The notes below the pieces were generated by a model, which did no database searches, was not told the origin of the DNA, and was given only the letters and a program-made list of their open reading frames with translations. From Pseudanabaena frigida (GTDB lineage Bacteria; Cyanobacteriota; Cyanobacteriia; Pseudanabaenales; Pseudanabaenaceae), in the NCBI GenBank assembly GCA_003242085.1, contig QBML01000030.1, positions 1 through 63,150 on the forward strand: DNA of 63,150 nt. Reading direction: 5' to 3'. Positions 43,913 to 51,994 of this stretch are shown here, one piece after another. Both the position numbers and the translations under genes were made by a program. How positions within the stretch are numbered: position 1 is the stretch's first letter; each line of letters starts with the position of its first letter.

Positions 43913-43917
43913 TTGGT

Positions 43918-44577
43918 TTAGTTGTCGAGTTCGCAACGAGTTGCTACTACAGCATAAAACGGATCGCTGCTAGCCATACCTAACATCGCTAAAAAAGGAG
44001 AACTCGGTCGTACGTTTGCGACTAGTTCGGGACGGGTGAAGCCTTTGGGCACAGAGGCAAAATACTTAAATACCAACTTCGGGCGATCGCCTTCCTCTGC
44101 ATCCCGCCATGCTTGAATTGCCTTTTGATAAAACATCCGATTTGAGAAACTAATAATGGCAATTCCGCCAACTTTGAGAATGCGATGAATTTCCGCAAAT
44201 ACAGCCTCTGGATATTGTAAATACTGCACTGAGACTGTATTTAACACGGCATCAAAAGACCGATCGGCAAAGGGTAGTAATTGTTGTTTATTCAGGTTTT
44301 GGACAAAATAATGGTTTAAGCGCGGATTCTTTGCCAATTCTTCTGCATTTAGTCCATGTCCCTCAACATGGGTAAATTCCATTTCTGGGGGTAGATGCGA
44401 TACCCAGCTACTCATTAAGTCGAGGATGTGGGTATTGGGTTGTAGGTGCTGACGATAAAGCTCAGTCAGTTGCTCAATAAAGCGATCGTCTACATGGGTG
44501 ACAAAACGCGGATAGTCATAGAACAGCGCATCATCAGAGTTATCGAGTTTTGTACGTTGTTCCGAAGCAAGTTGCAT
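43918..44577 (-). CDS. Class I SAM-dependent methyltransferase
   Basis: 219 residues with a Rossmann methyltransferase core: motif I in HILDLMSSWVSHLP (a variant in which the usual DxGxG glycines are replaced by D-L-M-S-S), an acidic motif II (VEGHGLNAEEL), DAVLNTVSVQYLQYPEAVFAEIHRILKVGG for motifs III-IV, and IISFSNRMFYQKAIQAWRDA. Methyltransferases with this N-terminus (FYDYPRFVTHVDDRFI) are common in cyanobacteria and plants; the substrate is unknown. Confidence 0.87.
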   Translation of the reverse strand: MQLASEQRTKLDNSDDALFYDYPRFVTHVDDRFIEQLTELYRQHLQPNTHILDLMSSWVSHLPPEMEFTHVEGHGLNAEELAKNPRLNHYFVQNLNKQQLLPFADRSFDAVLNTVSVQYLQYPEAVFAEIHRILKVGGIAIISFSNRMFYQKAIQAWRDAEEGDRPKLVFKYFASVPKGFTRPELVANVRPSSPFLAMLGMASSDPFYAVVATRCELDN

Positions 44578-44607
44578 AGGTAGTTATAAGTGGGGTGGTG
44601 CAATTCG

Positions 44608-44681
44608 TAGGATGGGTTAGCGACAGCGTAACCCATAATTCTTGACTAATGGATGCGTTGTTTTGCACTAACGCATCCTAC
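44608..44681. repeat. REP-like palindromic repeat
   Basis: Two small stems, ATGGGTTA/TAACCCAT (44612-44619 and 44629-44636) and GGATGCGTT/AACGCATCC (44651-44659 and 44670-44678), framed by GTAGGAT and ATCCTAC. This GTAGGxTGxGTTA sequence is widespread between bacterial genes and recurs at 51867-51940. Confidence 0.75.
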
Positions 44682-44760
44682 AAATAATTAAGCCTTCTTA
44701 TTTAGTAAGAGATACCAATCTAAATCATACTCAAATCCCATGATTAAGTTTTGTTAAGAT

Positions 44761-44779
44761 TCTAATGAAAGTAATTGTC
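44761..44779 (+). promoter_or_regulatory. Candidate Fur box upstream of isiA
   Basis: TCTAATGAAAGTAATTGTC matches 13 of 19 positions of the consensus Fur box GATAATGATAATCATTATC. It lies 110 bases upstream of the isiA start codon. isiA is Fur-repressed in studied cyanobacteria. Site is by match only. Confidence 0.5.
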
Positions 44780-44818
44780 AATAAAGACTTCTCTAGTAGG
44801 ATTAACGAAGCAAATTAT

Positions 44819-44842
44819 TGCAACTAATTCCTATTAGTTGCA
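44819..44842 (+). promoter_or_regulatory. Perfect palindrome in the isiA leader
   Basis: TGCAACTAAT (44819-44828), loop TCCT, ATTAGTTGCA (44833-44842): ten perfect base pairs 47 bases before the start codon. Probably within the 5' leader, or an operator. No T run follows, so not a terminator. Confidence 0.45.
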
Positions 44843-44888
44843 TCTCAATATCTGAAATTTTGATAACTTACTGTCGAGCTGAATAGCT

Positions 44889-45920
44889 ATGCAAATCTCT
44901 GAAAATTCCAACATAAAATCCGATTGGTGGGCTGGGAATGCCCGTTTTGCCGATCTATCTGGACTTTTTATCGTCGCTCATGTGGCTCAAGCAGCATTAA
45001 TCGCTTTTTGGGCTGGTGCTTTTACTCTGTATGAAATCTCTTGGTATAGAGCCGATCTGCCTATGGGTAGCCAAGGTTTGATTTTACTGCCTCATCTTGC
45101 TTCGTTAGGAATTGGAGTTGGCGAAGGCGGCACAATTATTGATAGTTATTCTTATTTTGTAATTGGCTCAATTCATCTGATCTCTTCCGCAGTTTTAGCG
45201 GCTGGAGCATTGTTTCATCTGACTAAAACCCCATCTAGCCTCAAGGAGCTAAAGGGCTTTGCCAAAAATTTCCACTTTGAATGGAGTGACTCCCGCAAAT
45301 TGGGGATTATCTTGGGACACCATTTGTTGTTCTTGGGCGCTGGTGCATTAATGCTTGCAGCCAAAGCAATGTACTTGGGTGGACTTTATGATTCCACAAT
45401 TCACGCTGTCAGAGTCGTCACCGAACCAACGCTGAATCCTCTAACTATCTATGGTTATCAAACCCATTTCGCGGATGTGAATAGCTTAGAAGATCTAGTT
45501 GGTGGACATATTTACGTAGGGATTATGCTACTGGCTGGAGGTGTTTGGCATGTAGTGATGCCACCTTTGGATTGGGCGAAGAAAGTCTTGATCTTCTCTA
45601 GTGAGGCAATTCTTTCTTATTCTTTGGGAGGAATCGCACTAGCTGGTTTTGTTGCTTCATATTTCTGTGCAGTAAATACTCTTGCTTATCCAGTGGAATT
45701 CTATGGCGAAGTTTTGCAAGTAAAACTAAGTGTGATGCCTTTCTATGCTGACACCGTGACCTTACCCTTCGGAGCGCATACTCCTCGCTGCTGGCTAGCT
45801 AATGCTCATTTCATCTTAGCATTCTTCTTCTTGCAAGGACATTTGTATCACGCGCTTAAAGCGATCGGCTTTGATTTCAGTCGTGTTAGTCGTGCCCTAA
45901 ATATGACAACTGCGGAATAA
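44889..45920 (+). CDS. isiA: Iron-stress chlorophyll a-binding protein IsiA (CP43')
   Basis: Thylakoid membrane antenna of the CP43/Pcb family that forms rings around photosystem I under iron limitation. 343 residues, six membrane helices, close in size to the characterised IsiA. Chlorophyll-ligating histidines are seen in the helices: [100 protein letters not shown]. The large lumenal loop between helices V and VI of true CP43 is missing, as expected. No isiB (flavodoxin) follows; instead a hairpin, a possible small peptide and iron ABC transporter genes do. A Pcb-type antenna is the alternative, but the iron context favours IsiA. Confidence 0.93.
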   Translation: MQISENSNIKSDWWAGNARFADLSGLFIVAHVAQAALIAFWAGAFTLYEISWYRADLPMGSQGLILLPHLASLGIGVGEGGTIIDSYSYFVIGSIHLISSAVLAAGALFHLTKTPSSLKELKGFAKNFHFEWSDSRKLGIILGHHLLFLGAGALMLAAKAMYLGGLYDSTIHAVRVVTEPTLNPLTIYGYQTHFADVNSLEDLVGGHIYVGIMLLAGGVWHVVMPPLDWAKKVLIFSSEAILSYSLGGIALAGFVASYFCAVNTLAYPVEFYGEVLQVKLSVMPFYADTVTLPFGAHTPRCWLANAHFILAFFFLQGHLYHALKAIGFDFSRVSRALNMTTAE

Positions 45921-45930
45921 AAAAATTGTA

Positions 45931-45961
45931 CTCAAAGGTTTGGCTTTGCCAAACCTTTGAG
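45931..45961 (+). terminator. Hairpin just after isiA
   Basis: Perfect 14-bp stem CTCAAAGGTTTGGC/GCCAAACCTTTGAG, loop TTT, 11 bases past the stop. There is no T run after it, so it may be a processing or attenuating stem that lets part of the transcripts read into the iron uptake genes. Confidence 0.6.
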
Positions 45962-45986
45962 AAGAAAAATATTAGAGAACGAAATC

Positions 45987-46076
45987 ATGGCGATGTTTCT
46001 TGGCAGTCTGCTCACGATCGCATCATTAACCTATCTGGTCAACTTTTGGGTACTGATGTTTCTGATCAAAGGATAG
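45987..46076 (+). CDS. Possible 29-residue single-span membrane peptide
   Basis: Open frame of 29 codons between isiA and the FecCD permease. It begins MAMFLGSLL and ends LMFLIKG, with an almost unbroken hydrophobic stretch and one terminal Lys, i.e. one membrane helix. AGAGAA lies about 10 bases upstream as a weak ribosome site; a second in-frame ATG is at 45993. It does not match the small photosystem or cytochrome subunits I can recall. It could be a real small subunit or a chance hydrophobic frame. Confidence 0.4.
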   Translation: MAMFLGSLLTIASLTYLVNFWVLMFLIKG

Positions 46077-46212
46077 ACAATTGCGAGTTGAGGAATGGAT
46101 TAGCTGGTGCGATCGCCACTTGAAATTGCATCGCAACTTTAGCGAAAAGTCATTTTTATAATTAAGCTGGATTTGTAAAGTTAGGATTAGAGTTATTCAG
46201 GAAATTTGATTG

Positions 46213-47238
46213 ATGGCAGTTCAAAAGTTTAAATTTAATCATCATTCACTTTTGCGCGATCGCTTTATCCCAACTTTAGCCTTGTTAACGCTCGGACTGC
46301 TGCTAACGATGGCAGTGTCGCTATGTCAAGGAGCTGTTCCACTTAGTTGGAACGATCTCTGTCAAGCGCTTTGGCATCAAGGCGAATCAATTAATCAGAC
46401 GATTATTTGGGAATTGCGATTACCGCGCATTGTGGCGGCGATGGTGGTTGGTGCGGCGCTAGGAATGTCGGGAGCATTGTTGCAAGGCATGTTGCGAAAT
46501 GGACTTGCCGATCCCTTTGTGTTGGGGATTTCCGCAGGTGCGGGACTCGTGGCGATCGCCATGATTACCCTTGGCGTTGTGCAGACTTTGGTTCCCTTAG
46601 GTGCTTGGATTGGCGCGATCGCTACGGCGATACTCGTTTATACCCTTGGCTACTTGGGTGGTGGACTATCGGTTGAACGCTTGATTTTGGCGGGTGTGGC
46701 GATTAGTTCTATGTTTGGTGCAATCCAAACTACGTTGCTACTACTTGCTGATGATGGCAGGATTCAGGCAGCGCTAAATTGGCTGATTGGGAGCCTGAAT
46801 GGGCGTGGCTGGACTGAGGTGAATAATGTTACTCCCTATGTGGGTATGGCGCTAATTGCAGGTTGTTTGTTGGCGCGTCCCCTGAATTTGCTGAATCTCG
46901 GTGATGACATTGCCTCAGGATTGGGAACTTCGCTCGTGCGATCGCGTTTGGCGATCGGGGCAGTAGCGAGTTTGCTAGCGGCAAGTGCGGTAAGTATGGC
47001 GGGGCTAATCGGTTTTGTCGGTTTGGTCGTACCGCATGGCGTGCGCCTTTTAGTCGGTTCCGATTACCGTTGGATTTTGCCATGTTCGGCGATCGGTGGT
47101 GCTTGGGTGTTGACGCTGGCGGATTTGCTATCGCGACTTGGCGCGGTGGAATTACCTGTGGGCGCAGTAACAGCATTACTAGGTTCGCCATTATTTATCT
47201 GGTTGCTCTATCGTCGTGGCAAAAGGAGTGAAGGATGA
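46213..47238 (+). CDS. FecCD-family iron (heme or siderophore) ABC transporter permease
   Basis: Inner-membrane permease of 341 residues from the ATG at 46213 (a TTG overlaps it at 46210). About ten helices and the family motifs: ELRLPRIVAAMVVGAALGMSGALLQGMLRNGLADPFVLGISAGAG near residues 65-110, LAGVAISSMFGAI, and the ATPase-contact region AGLIGFVGLVVPHGVRLLVGSDYR near 260-285. It overlaps the ATPase gene by 4 bases (ATGA), so the two are translationally coupled. Confidence 0.94.
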   Translation: MAVQKFKFNHHSLLRDRFIPTLALLTLGLLLTMAVSLCQGAVPLSWNDLCQALWHQGESINQTIIWELRLPRIVAAMVVGAALGMSGALLQGMLRNGLADPFVLGISAGAGLVAIAMITLGVVQTLVPLGAWIGAIATAILVYTLGYLGGGLSVERLILAGVAISSMFGAIQTTLLLLADDGRIQAALNWLIGSLNGRGWTEVNNVTPYVGMALIAGCLLARPLNLLNLGDDIASGLGTSLVRSRLAIGAVASLLAASAVSMAGLIGFVGLVVPHGVRLLVGSDYRWILPCSAIGGAWVLTLADLLSRLGAVELPVGAVTALLGSPLFIWLLYRRGKRSEG

Positions 47239-48092
47239 ATAATTCTCTGCATCATGATTCCGCCTACGATCTAACGGATGCTTTATTGGAAGCTCAAAAT
47301 CTGTTTGGTGGTTATACCAAACAAGCAATCATTAAGGATGTGTCGTTATCCTTGCATAAAGGAGAATGGCTGAGTCTCGTCGGCGCAAATGGTTCAGGCA
47401 AATCAACTTTATTAAGATTATTTAGCCGTATACTTACGCCCCAAACGGGAACAGTTCTACTCGATGGCAAAGCGATTCATCAACAATCTGCCAAGTTAGT
47501 TGCGCGTCAGCTTGCTATTTTGCCACAACAACAAACGATTCCTTCGGGTTTAACGGTAAGGCAACTCGTAAGTCTTGGGCGTACACCTCACCAACCTTGG
47601 TGGCAATGGGATCTCGGCTTTGAAGATTACGAGAGGGTAGAAGTCGCGATCGCCCAAACGCAACTTACGGAATTAAGCGATCGCCCCGTCGATCGGCTTT
47701 CGGGCGGTGAGAGGCAAAGGGCTTTTCTGGCGCTGACTTTAGCTCAAGATCCCCAAGTTCTATTACTCGATGAGCCAACGACATTTTTGGATTTACATCA
47801 TCAGTTAGAGCTATTAGAACTATTGAAATCTCTTAATCAACAGCGACAATTGTCGATTATCACGGTGCTGCACGATCTCAATCTGGCGGTGCGTTATAGC
47901 GATCGCCTTGCGATGCTCAAGTACGGATCGATTGAGGCGATCGGCACTCCTGCGGAGGCAATTACCCCTGAAAATTTACGTCAAGTTTTTGATGTAGAGG
48001 CTGTGACGATGATTACGCCTGTGGGTTTACAGATTTGTCTGCTATCACCATCTCAAACCTTAGTTAGAAGTCGCGATCCGACAGTTTCCTAA
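47235..48092 (+). CDS. Iron (heme or siderophore) ABC transporter ATP-binding protein
   Basis: Cytoplasmic ATPase of the FecE/BtuD type, 285 residues. Walker A GANGSGKSTLLRLF near 48-61, Q-loop in QLAILPQQQTI, signature LSGGERQRAFLALTLAQ near 155-171, Walker B VLLLDEPTTFLD and H-loop VLHDLNLA. A good ribosome site AAGGAG lies at 47223-47228. It pairs with the permease just upstream. Confidence 0.95.
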   Translation: MNNSLHHDSAYDLTDALLEAQNLFGGYTKQAIIKDVSLSLHKGEWLSLVGANGSGKSTLLRLFSRILTPQTGTVLLDGKAIHQQSAKLVARQLAILPQQQTIPSGLTVRQLVSLGRTPHQPWWQWDLGFEDYERVEVAIAQTQLTELSDRPVDRLSGGERQRAFLALTLAQDPQVLLLDEPTTFLDLHHQLELLELLKSLNQQRQLSIITVLHDLNLAVRYSDRLAMLKYGSIEAIGTPAEAITPENLRQVFDVEAVTMITPVGLQICLLSPSQTLVRSRDPTVS

Positions 48093-48105
48093 GTCAGTTT
48101 CCAGA

Positions 48106-48180
48106 GATCCCCCTCAATCCCCCATTTTTAAGGGCGAAGAAAAAAATTCTCCCCCCTTAAAAATGGGGGCTGGGGGGATC
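48106..48180. repeat. GATCCCCC-type long inverted repeat
   Basis: Arms GATCCCCCTCAATCCCCCATTTTTAAGGG and a near complement (CCCCTTAAAAATGGGGGCTGGGGGGATC at 48153-48180) around an A-rich loop. This GATCCCCC...GGGGG...GGGGGATC repeat is known from many filamentous cyanobacteria. It separates the ATPase gene from the receptor gene. Confidence 0.8.
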
Positions 48181-48252
48181 GTATTTCCATCAAAAAAGGG
48201 CAAGCGCCAACTTGCCCTCAAATTATCGACATCAAATCGACATCAACATCAT

Positions 48253-50901
48253 ATGAAATTTCATAACATTCTGTTCAAGAATGCGACACTCTTATTGTTT
48301 AGCATTCCCATATCGCTGTTATTTGCTGAATTAGCGATCGCTACTGATTCATCGTCACAGGAAATCAATTCGGCAAATAAAAAATCCCCGATCGCCCAAG
48401 CATCGATCATTCAAGTTACCAAAGTTCAAATCAATCCTAGTGCTGCAAAATTAGAAATTGTCTTAGAAACACAGGATGGGCGATCGCTTCAAATTGACAC
48501 ATCTAAATTTCGGATTGAAGGCAGTAACCTCATTGCGGATATTCCTAGCACTGTCTTAGCTTTACCTGAGAGGCAGGAATTCAAAGCTGATAATCCCACA
48601 CGGGAAATTAGCAATATTAGCGTTACTCAACTCGACGCAAATACAATTCGCGTAAATGTGCGGGGAAATGGCAAACCGCCAACTCAGGAGGTGACGCTAA
48701 AGACCCAAGAAAAAATCTATAGCCTCAATCGCGATGAGGAGCCTGACGAGGAAATTACGGTGACGGGAACAAGAACAGCCCGTCCTGTCAGACTTACCCC
48801 TAGCTCGATCGCTGTCATTGATGCCGAAAAGCTCGATCGAACTCTATCGCAGGATTTACGCGATGTCTTTCGTTATGAGCCAAACGTTTCGGTTGGTAAT
48901 AATCGTCGTTATGGATTGCAGGACATCAATATTCGTGGTTTAGGCGGCAACCGTGTTCTCATTCTCAATGATGGAATTCGTGTACCTACGCAGTTCTCCT
49001 TTGGCACACCTTCGCTAGGGCGTGACTATGTTGACCTCGAAAGTTTGCAACGAGTTGAAGTAATTCGCGGGCCCGCTTCAGCCCTTTATGGTAGTGATGC
49101 TTTGGGAGGTGTGGTTAGTTTTCGTACGATCGAACCAGGGGATTTACTCAAAAAGATTCCCGAACAATCCGTTGTTACGAGTTTATCCACCAATGTCGAA
49201 ACCGTCGATCGCAGTTTTACAAACACTGCCGCGATCGCTTTTCGTGACGGCAATTTTGAAGGATTACTTGGCTATACCCGCCGTGATGGAGCCGAAGCTA
49301 GAGTCCCTACGGGTAATGAATTTGTTGATAGTCGCAGCAATGGCAGAAATAACTGGATTGGCAAATTAGTCTATCGCATCGATCAAACCAGCAAAATTGG
49401 CATTGCTGCCGAAATTTTCCGCAATCGCGATAACTTTATAGTTGCGCCAATTACGGCGGCGGGATTACAAAGTCCAACGGGGTTTATTGGACAGAATGAG
49501 ACGCTCGAAAATAATACTTCACGCGATCGCTTTAGTATTTCCTACGACTTCAACGATCCTAACAGCACAGGATTTTTAAATGCTGCTAAAGCTCAGTTGT
49601 ACTATCAAAATTCTGAAGTCAATGAGTTGCGAACTCAAGACTTTGTGCGGACTGGTGCAGGTGTAGACCGAAGACGGTTACGAAATCTGACTAACAGCTT
49701 TCTCGATCGAGTCTTCGGCGGCGAAGTACAACTACAAAGCCGCTTCAAAATCGATGAGATTCCTAACCAATTAACCTATGGAATCGATATTTCCAACACT
49801 CGTAACGAACGAGTACGCAATGGTGTCGAAAATCGCTTTAATGCTGCTGGCACAAATATTCTTACTACTAATGTTGTTGGGGCGGATAACTTTCCTGTTA
49901 AGGATTTCCCAGATTCCAATACTTTCCGTTTAGGGATTTATGCTCAAAATGAAATTGCTTTTAGCGATACTTTCACGCTAATCCCCGGAATTCGATTTGA
50001 CTCCTATCAACTTAATACAGCAATTGACGAACTTTATCTTCGCAATTCGCCTGATGTCACAGCCGCTAACTTTAGTGACTCGGCAATATCTCCGAGTCTT
50101 GGCTTTGTCTGGCAAACTGCCCCCGAATGGACGTTGTTAGGTCGCTATGCCAAAGGTTTTCGCACTCCTCTATATAGCGAAATCAACTCTGGATTTACAA
50201 ACCTCACTAGCCCAGGATTTCGTTATAAAACTCTATCTAACCCAAATCTGCGCCCAGAAACCAGCGATACCTTTGAGATTGGCATTAGAACTGCCTATCC
50301 ACAATTTAATGCGAGCTTGACTGGGTTTTACAACCTTTACAACAACTTCATTCAATCCAATGCCTCAGCAGGGACAGCGACTATAAGTGGAATCCCTAAT
50401 GTCAGTCTATTTCAAACTCAGAATGTGGCGCGCGCTAGTACCTATGGCTTTGAACTGAGTGGAGAGTATAAGTTTAGTCCAGACAATGATGGATTTAGCC
50501 TGATTGCGGCTCTAGGGCTAACTGTTGGTGATAATTTGACCACTAATCAACCCCTTGAAACTATCGATCCAATCAAAGCTGTGCTTGGATTGCGCTATCG
50601 CGCCCCAGAAAATCTCTGGGGTGCTGACTTGAGTACTACTTTTGCAGGTCAGCCCAGACTGGCCAGCGATCGCCCTGCAAATTCCTATACACCTCAAGGT
50701 TATACGGTTGTTGACTTGACTGGTTTCTACAAAATCACACCAAGATTAACTCTCAACCTCGGTGTATTCAATCTGCTCAATAATCAGTATTTTCTCTATT
50801 CCGATGTCCGTCCTCTAATCACGGCTCCTGCTCCGAGCGATCTCGCTAGATACGCTCAGCCAGGCATCAGTTTGAGGGCTGGATTGACGTTCGTATTCTA
50901 A
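48253..50901 (+). CDS. TonB-dependent outer membrane receptor with AMIN domain (heme/siderophore type)
   Basis: Outer-membrane gated channel for iron complexes. Start at ATG 48253, giving 882 residues with a signal peptide (LLLFSIPISLLFAELAIA). The frame is open back to 48163, but that part lies in the repeat. Residues about 50-155 are an AMIN domain (VTKVQINPSAAKLEIVLET), common in cyanobacterial receptors. A TonB box DEEITVTGTR is near 168, then the plug (about 175-300; LQDINIRGLGGNRVLILNDG, RVEVIRGPASALYGSDALGG) and a 22-strand barrel. The barrel has GFRTPL and NPNLRPETS, matching the FRAP and NPNL boxes of heme receptors, but no histidine between them. Terminal residue is Phe, as needed for barrel assembly. 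Confidence 0.93.
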   Translation: MKFHNILFKNATLLLFSIPISLLFAELAIATDSSSQEINSANKKSPIAQASIIQVTKVQINPSAAKLEIVLETQDGRSLQIDTSKFRIEGSNLIADIPSTVLALPERQEFKADNPTREISNISVTQLDANTIRVNVRGNGKPPTQEVTLKTQEKIYSLNRDEEPDEEITVTGTRTARPVRLTPSSIAVIDAEKLDRTLSQDLRDVFRYEPNVSVGNNRRYGLQDINIRGLGGNRVLILNDGIRVPTQFSFGTPSLGRDYVDLESLQRVEVIRGPASALYGSDALGGVVSFRTIEPGDLLKKIPEQSVVTSLSTNVETVDRSFTNTAAIAFRDGNFEGLLGYTRRDGAEARVPTGNEFVDSRSNGRNNWIGKLVYRIDQTSKIGIAAEIFRNRDNFIVAPITAAGLQSPTGFIGQNETLENNTSRDRFSISYDFNDPNSTGFLNAAKAQLYYQNSEVNELRTQDFVRTGAGVDRRRLRNLTNSFLDRVFGGEVQLQSRFKIDEIPNQLTYGIDISNTRNERVRNGVENRFNAAGTNILTTNVVGADNFPVKDFPDSNTFRLGIYAQNEIAFSDTFTLIPGIRFDSYQLNTAIDELYLRNSPDVTAANFSDSAISPSLGFVWQTAPEWTLLGRYAKGFRTPLYSEINSGFTNLTSPGFRYKTLSNPNLRPETSDTFEIGIRTAYPQFNASLTGFYNLYNNFIQSNASAGTATISGIPNVSLFQTQNVARASTYGFELSGEYKFSPDNDGFSLIAALGLTVGDNLTTNQPLETIDPIKAVLGLRYRAPENLWGADLSTTFAGQPRLASDRPANSYTPQGYTVVDLTGFYKITPRLTLNLGVFNLLNNQYFLYSDVRPLITAPAPSDLARYAQPGISLRAGLTFVF

Positions 50902-50962
50902 ATACAGTCGGCGCAAAGCGCCGCCCCATCCTAACTATAAAATTCAACAGGAGAAACTTAAA

Positions 50963-51307
50963 ATGACCGTACAATTTCGACATGTAATGCTGATGGTGAA
51001 AGATATTCCTGCTGCTGCCAAGTTCTACAACGAAGGGCTGGATTTAGAAATCACTAAGTTGAGTCCCAATATGGCAGAACTAGATGCGAATGGAACGAAG
51101 ATTATCATGCATGGCGTCGAGGAAGATCCTCAAACTGGAGGATCGCCAATTCTCAGTTTTCATGTGGACGATGTGCTTGAGGCGATCGCGAAATTAGAAT
51201 CTCTTGGCGGGAAGTTAGAAGGACGCATCCGCGAACCTTTCTTTGGTAAAGTTGCCGCCGTTCGTAGTCCCGAAGGACATCTGCTCAGCCTACTACAACC
51301 TAAATAA
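50963..51307 (+). CDS. VOC (glyoxalase/bleomycin resistance) family protein
   Basis: 114 residues, a single vicinal-oxygen-chelate domain: RHVMLMVKDIPAAAKFYNEGL at the start, SPILSFHVDDVLEAIAKLESLGG in the middle and PEGHLLSLLQP at the end, with His and Glu at the usual metal positions. A ribosome site CAGGAG is at 50949-50954. It sits inside the iron uptake cluster on the same strand, but nothing ties it to iron directly. Confidence 0.88.
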   Translation: MTVQFRHVMLMVKDIPAAAKFYNEGLDLEITKLSPNMAELDANGTKIIMHGVEEDPQTGGSPILSFHVDDVLEAIAKLESLGGKLEGRIREPFFGKVAAVRSPEGHLLSLLQPK

Positions 51308-51315
51308 ATAGGTAA

Positions 51316-51344
51316 GGATTGGAGGCGCGAAGCGCCTCCAATCC
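51316..51344 (+). terminator. Hairpin after the VOC gene
   Basis: Perfect 13-bp stem GGATTGGAGGCGC/GCGCCTCCAATCC, loop GAA, 8 bases past the stop and 16 bases before the next gene. Confidence 0.7.
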
Positions 51345-51359
51345 AGATCACATAAAATT

Positions 51360-51869
51360 ATGAAAAACATGACCTTTGAAGAAACGATCGCCTATACCGA
51401 AACTTTACTTGCTCGTAAAGATCTCGACGAATCCCAACTAAAATCAGAGATTTCGATGCTTGTGAAAACATCAAATGGAGCAAGAGGATTTTTTGTTTCC
51501 TTTTTAACAGGAGAATGGGAATTAGCAGATCGTCCCAGCCCTGCCATTATTCAAGCCTTGCAATCTGAACCCAATGCGATCGCTGAATTGCTTGTGAAAA
51601 ACCTCGCCATGTCCACCGCAATGGCAATCACCCATCGACGCAATGGAAAACCCGATCTTGCCGATGATTCCGATCGCGTAGCGAAACGTACTGCTCTGTT
51701 AATTGAGAAAGTAGATTTGCCCGAAGTTCAAGCAATTGCCATCCAAATGCGGGATTCAACAACCTCAAATGTTGGAGAGTACTCAGCATTCTTTGCGAAA
51801 TGGGGCTATGACACTGAACAAAAACAAGCGATCTCTAATGCTTTAATATCGTCCAGATTAACTTCGTAG
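51360..51869 (+). CDS. Helical hypothetical protein in iron uptake cluster
   Basis: 169 residues, function unknown. Predicted mostly alpha-helical (EETIAYTETLLARKDLDESQLKSEISMLVKT, IIQALQSEPNAIAELLVKNLAMSTAMAITHRRNG, SDRVAKRTALLIEKVDLPEVQ). No signal peptide, membrane span or enzyme motif. Its place between VOC and binding-protein genes in an iron island suggests a link to uptake, which is inference. The TAG stop lies within the first bases of a REP-like repeat, so the repeat supplies its last codon. Confidence 0.75.
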   Translation: MKNMTFEETIAYTETLLARKDLDESQLKSEISMLVKTSNGARGFFVSFLTGEWELADRPSPAIIQALQSEPNAIAELLVKNLAMSTAMAITHRRNGKPDLADDSDRVAKRTALLIEKVDLPEVQAIAIQMRDSTTSNVGEYSAFFAKWGYDTEQKQAISNALISSRLTS

Positions 51870-51940
51870 GATGTGTTAGGCGCTAGCCGTAACGCATCAA
51901 TTCATAGGGTGCGTTACACTTCGCTAACGCACCCTACGCA
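51867..51940. repeat. REP-like palindromic repeat
   Basis: Two stems: GATGTGTTA with TAACGCATC (51879-51897 region) and GGGTGCGTTA with TAACGCACCC (51907-51934 region), framed by GTAGGAT and CCCTACG. Same type as 44608-44681. It begins on the stop codon of the preceding gene. Confidence 0.75.
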
Positions 51941-51994
51941 GGCTAAATACTATAAAAAAGATTTTCAAAAACTCTAAACGCTATATTAAAAAAG

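Larger units (their letters stand above)
44578..44888. other. Divergent intergenic region upstream of isiA
   Basis: 311 bases between the methyltransferase gene and isiA. It holds a REP-like palindromic repeat (44608-44681), a candidate Fur box (44761-44779) and a perfect 10-bp palindromic stem (44819-44842), in that order toward isiA. Confidence 0.6.

Noticed and set aside
45926-46123. 65-codon frame across the isiA hairpin
   Set aside because: It begins in the hairpin, has no hydrophobic or domain pattern, and is out of frame with the better 29-codon candidate.
48163-48252. N-terminal extension of the TonB-dependent receptor
   Set aside because: It is encoded by the GATCCCCC repeat and would precede the signal peptide; the ATG at 48253 gives a normal one.
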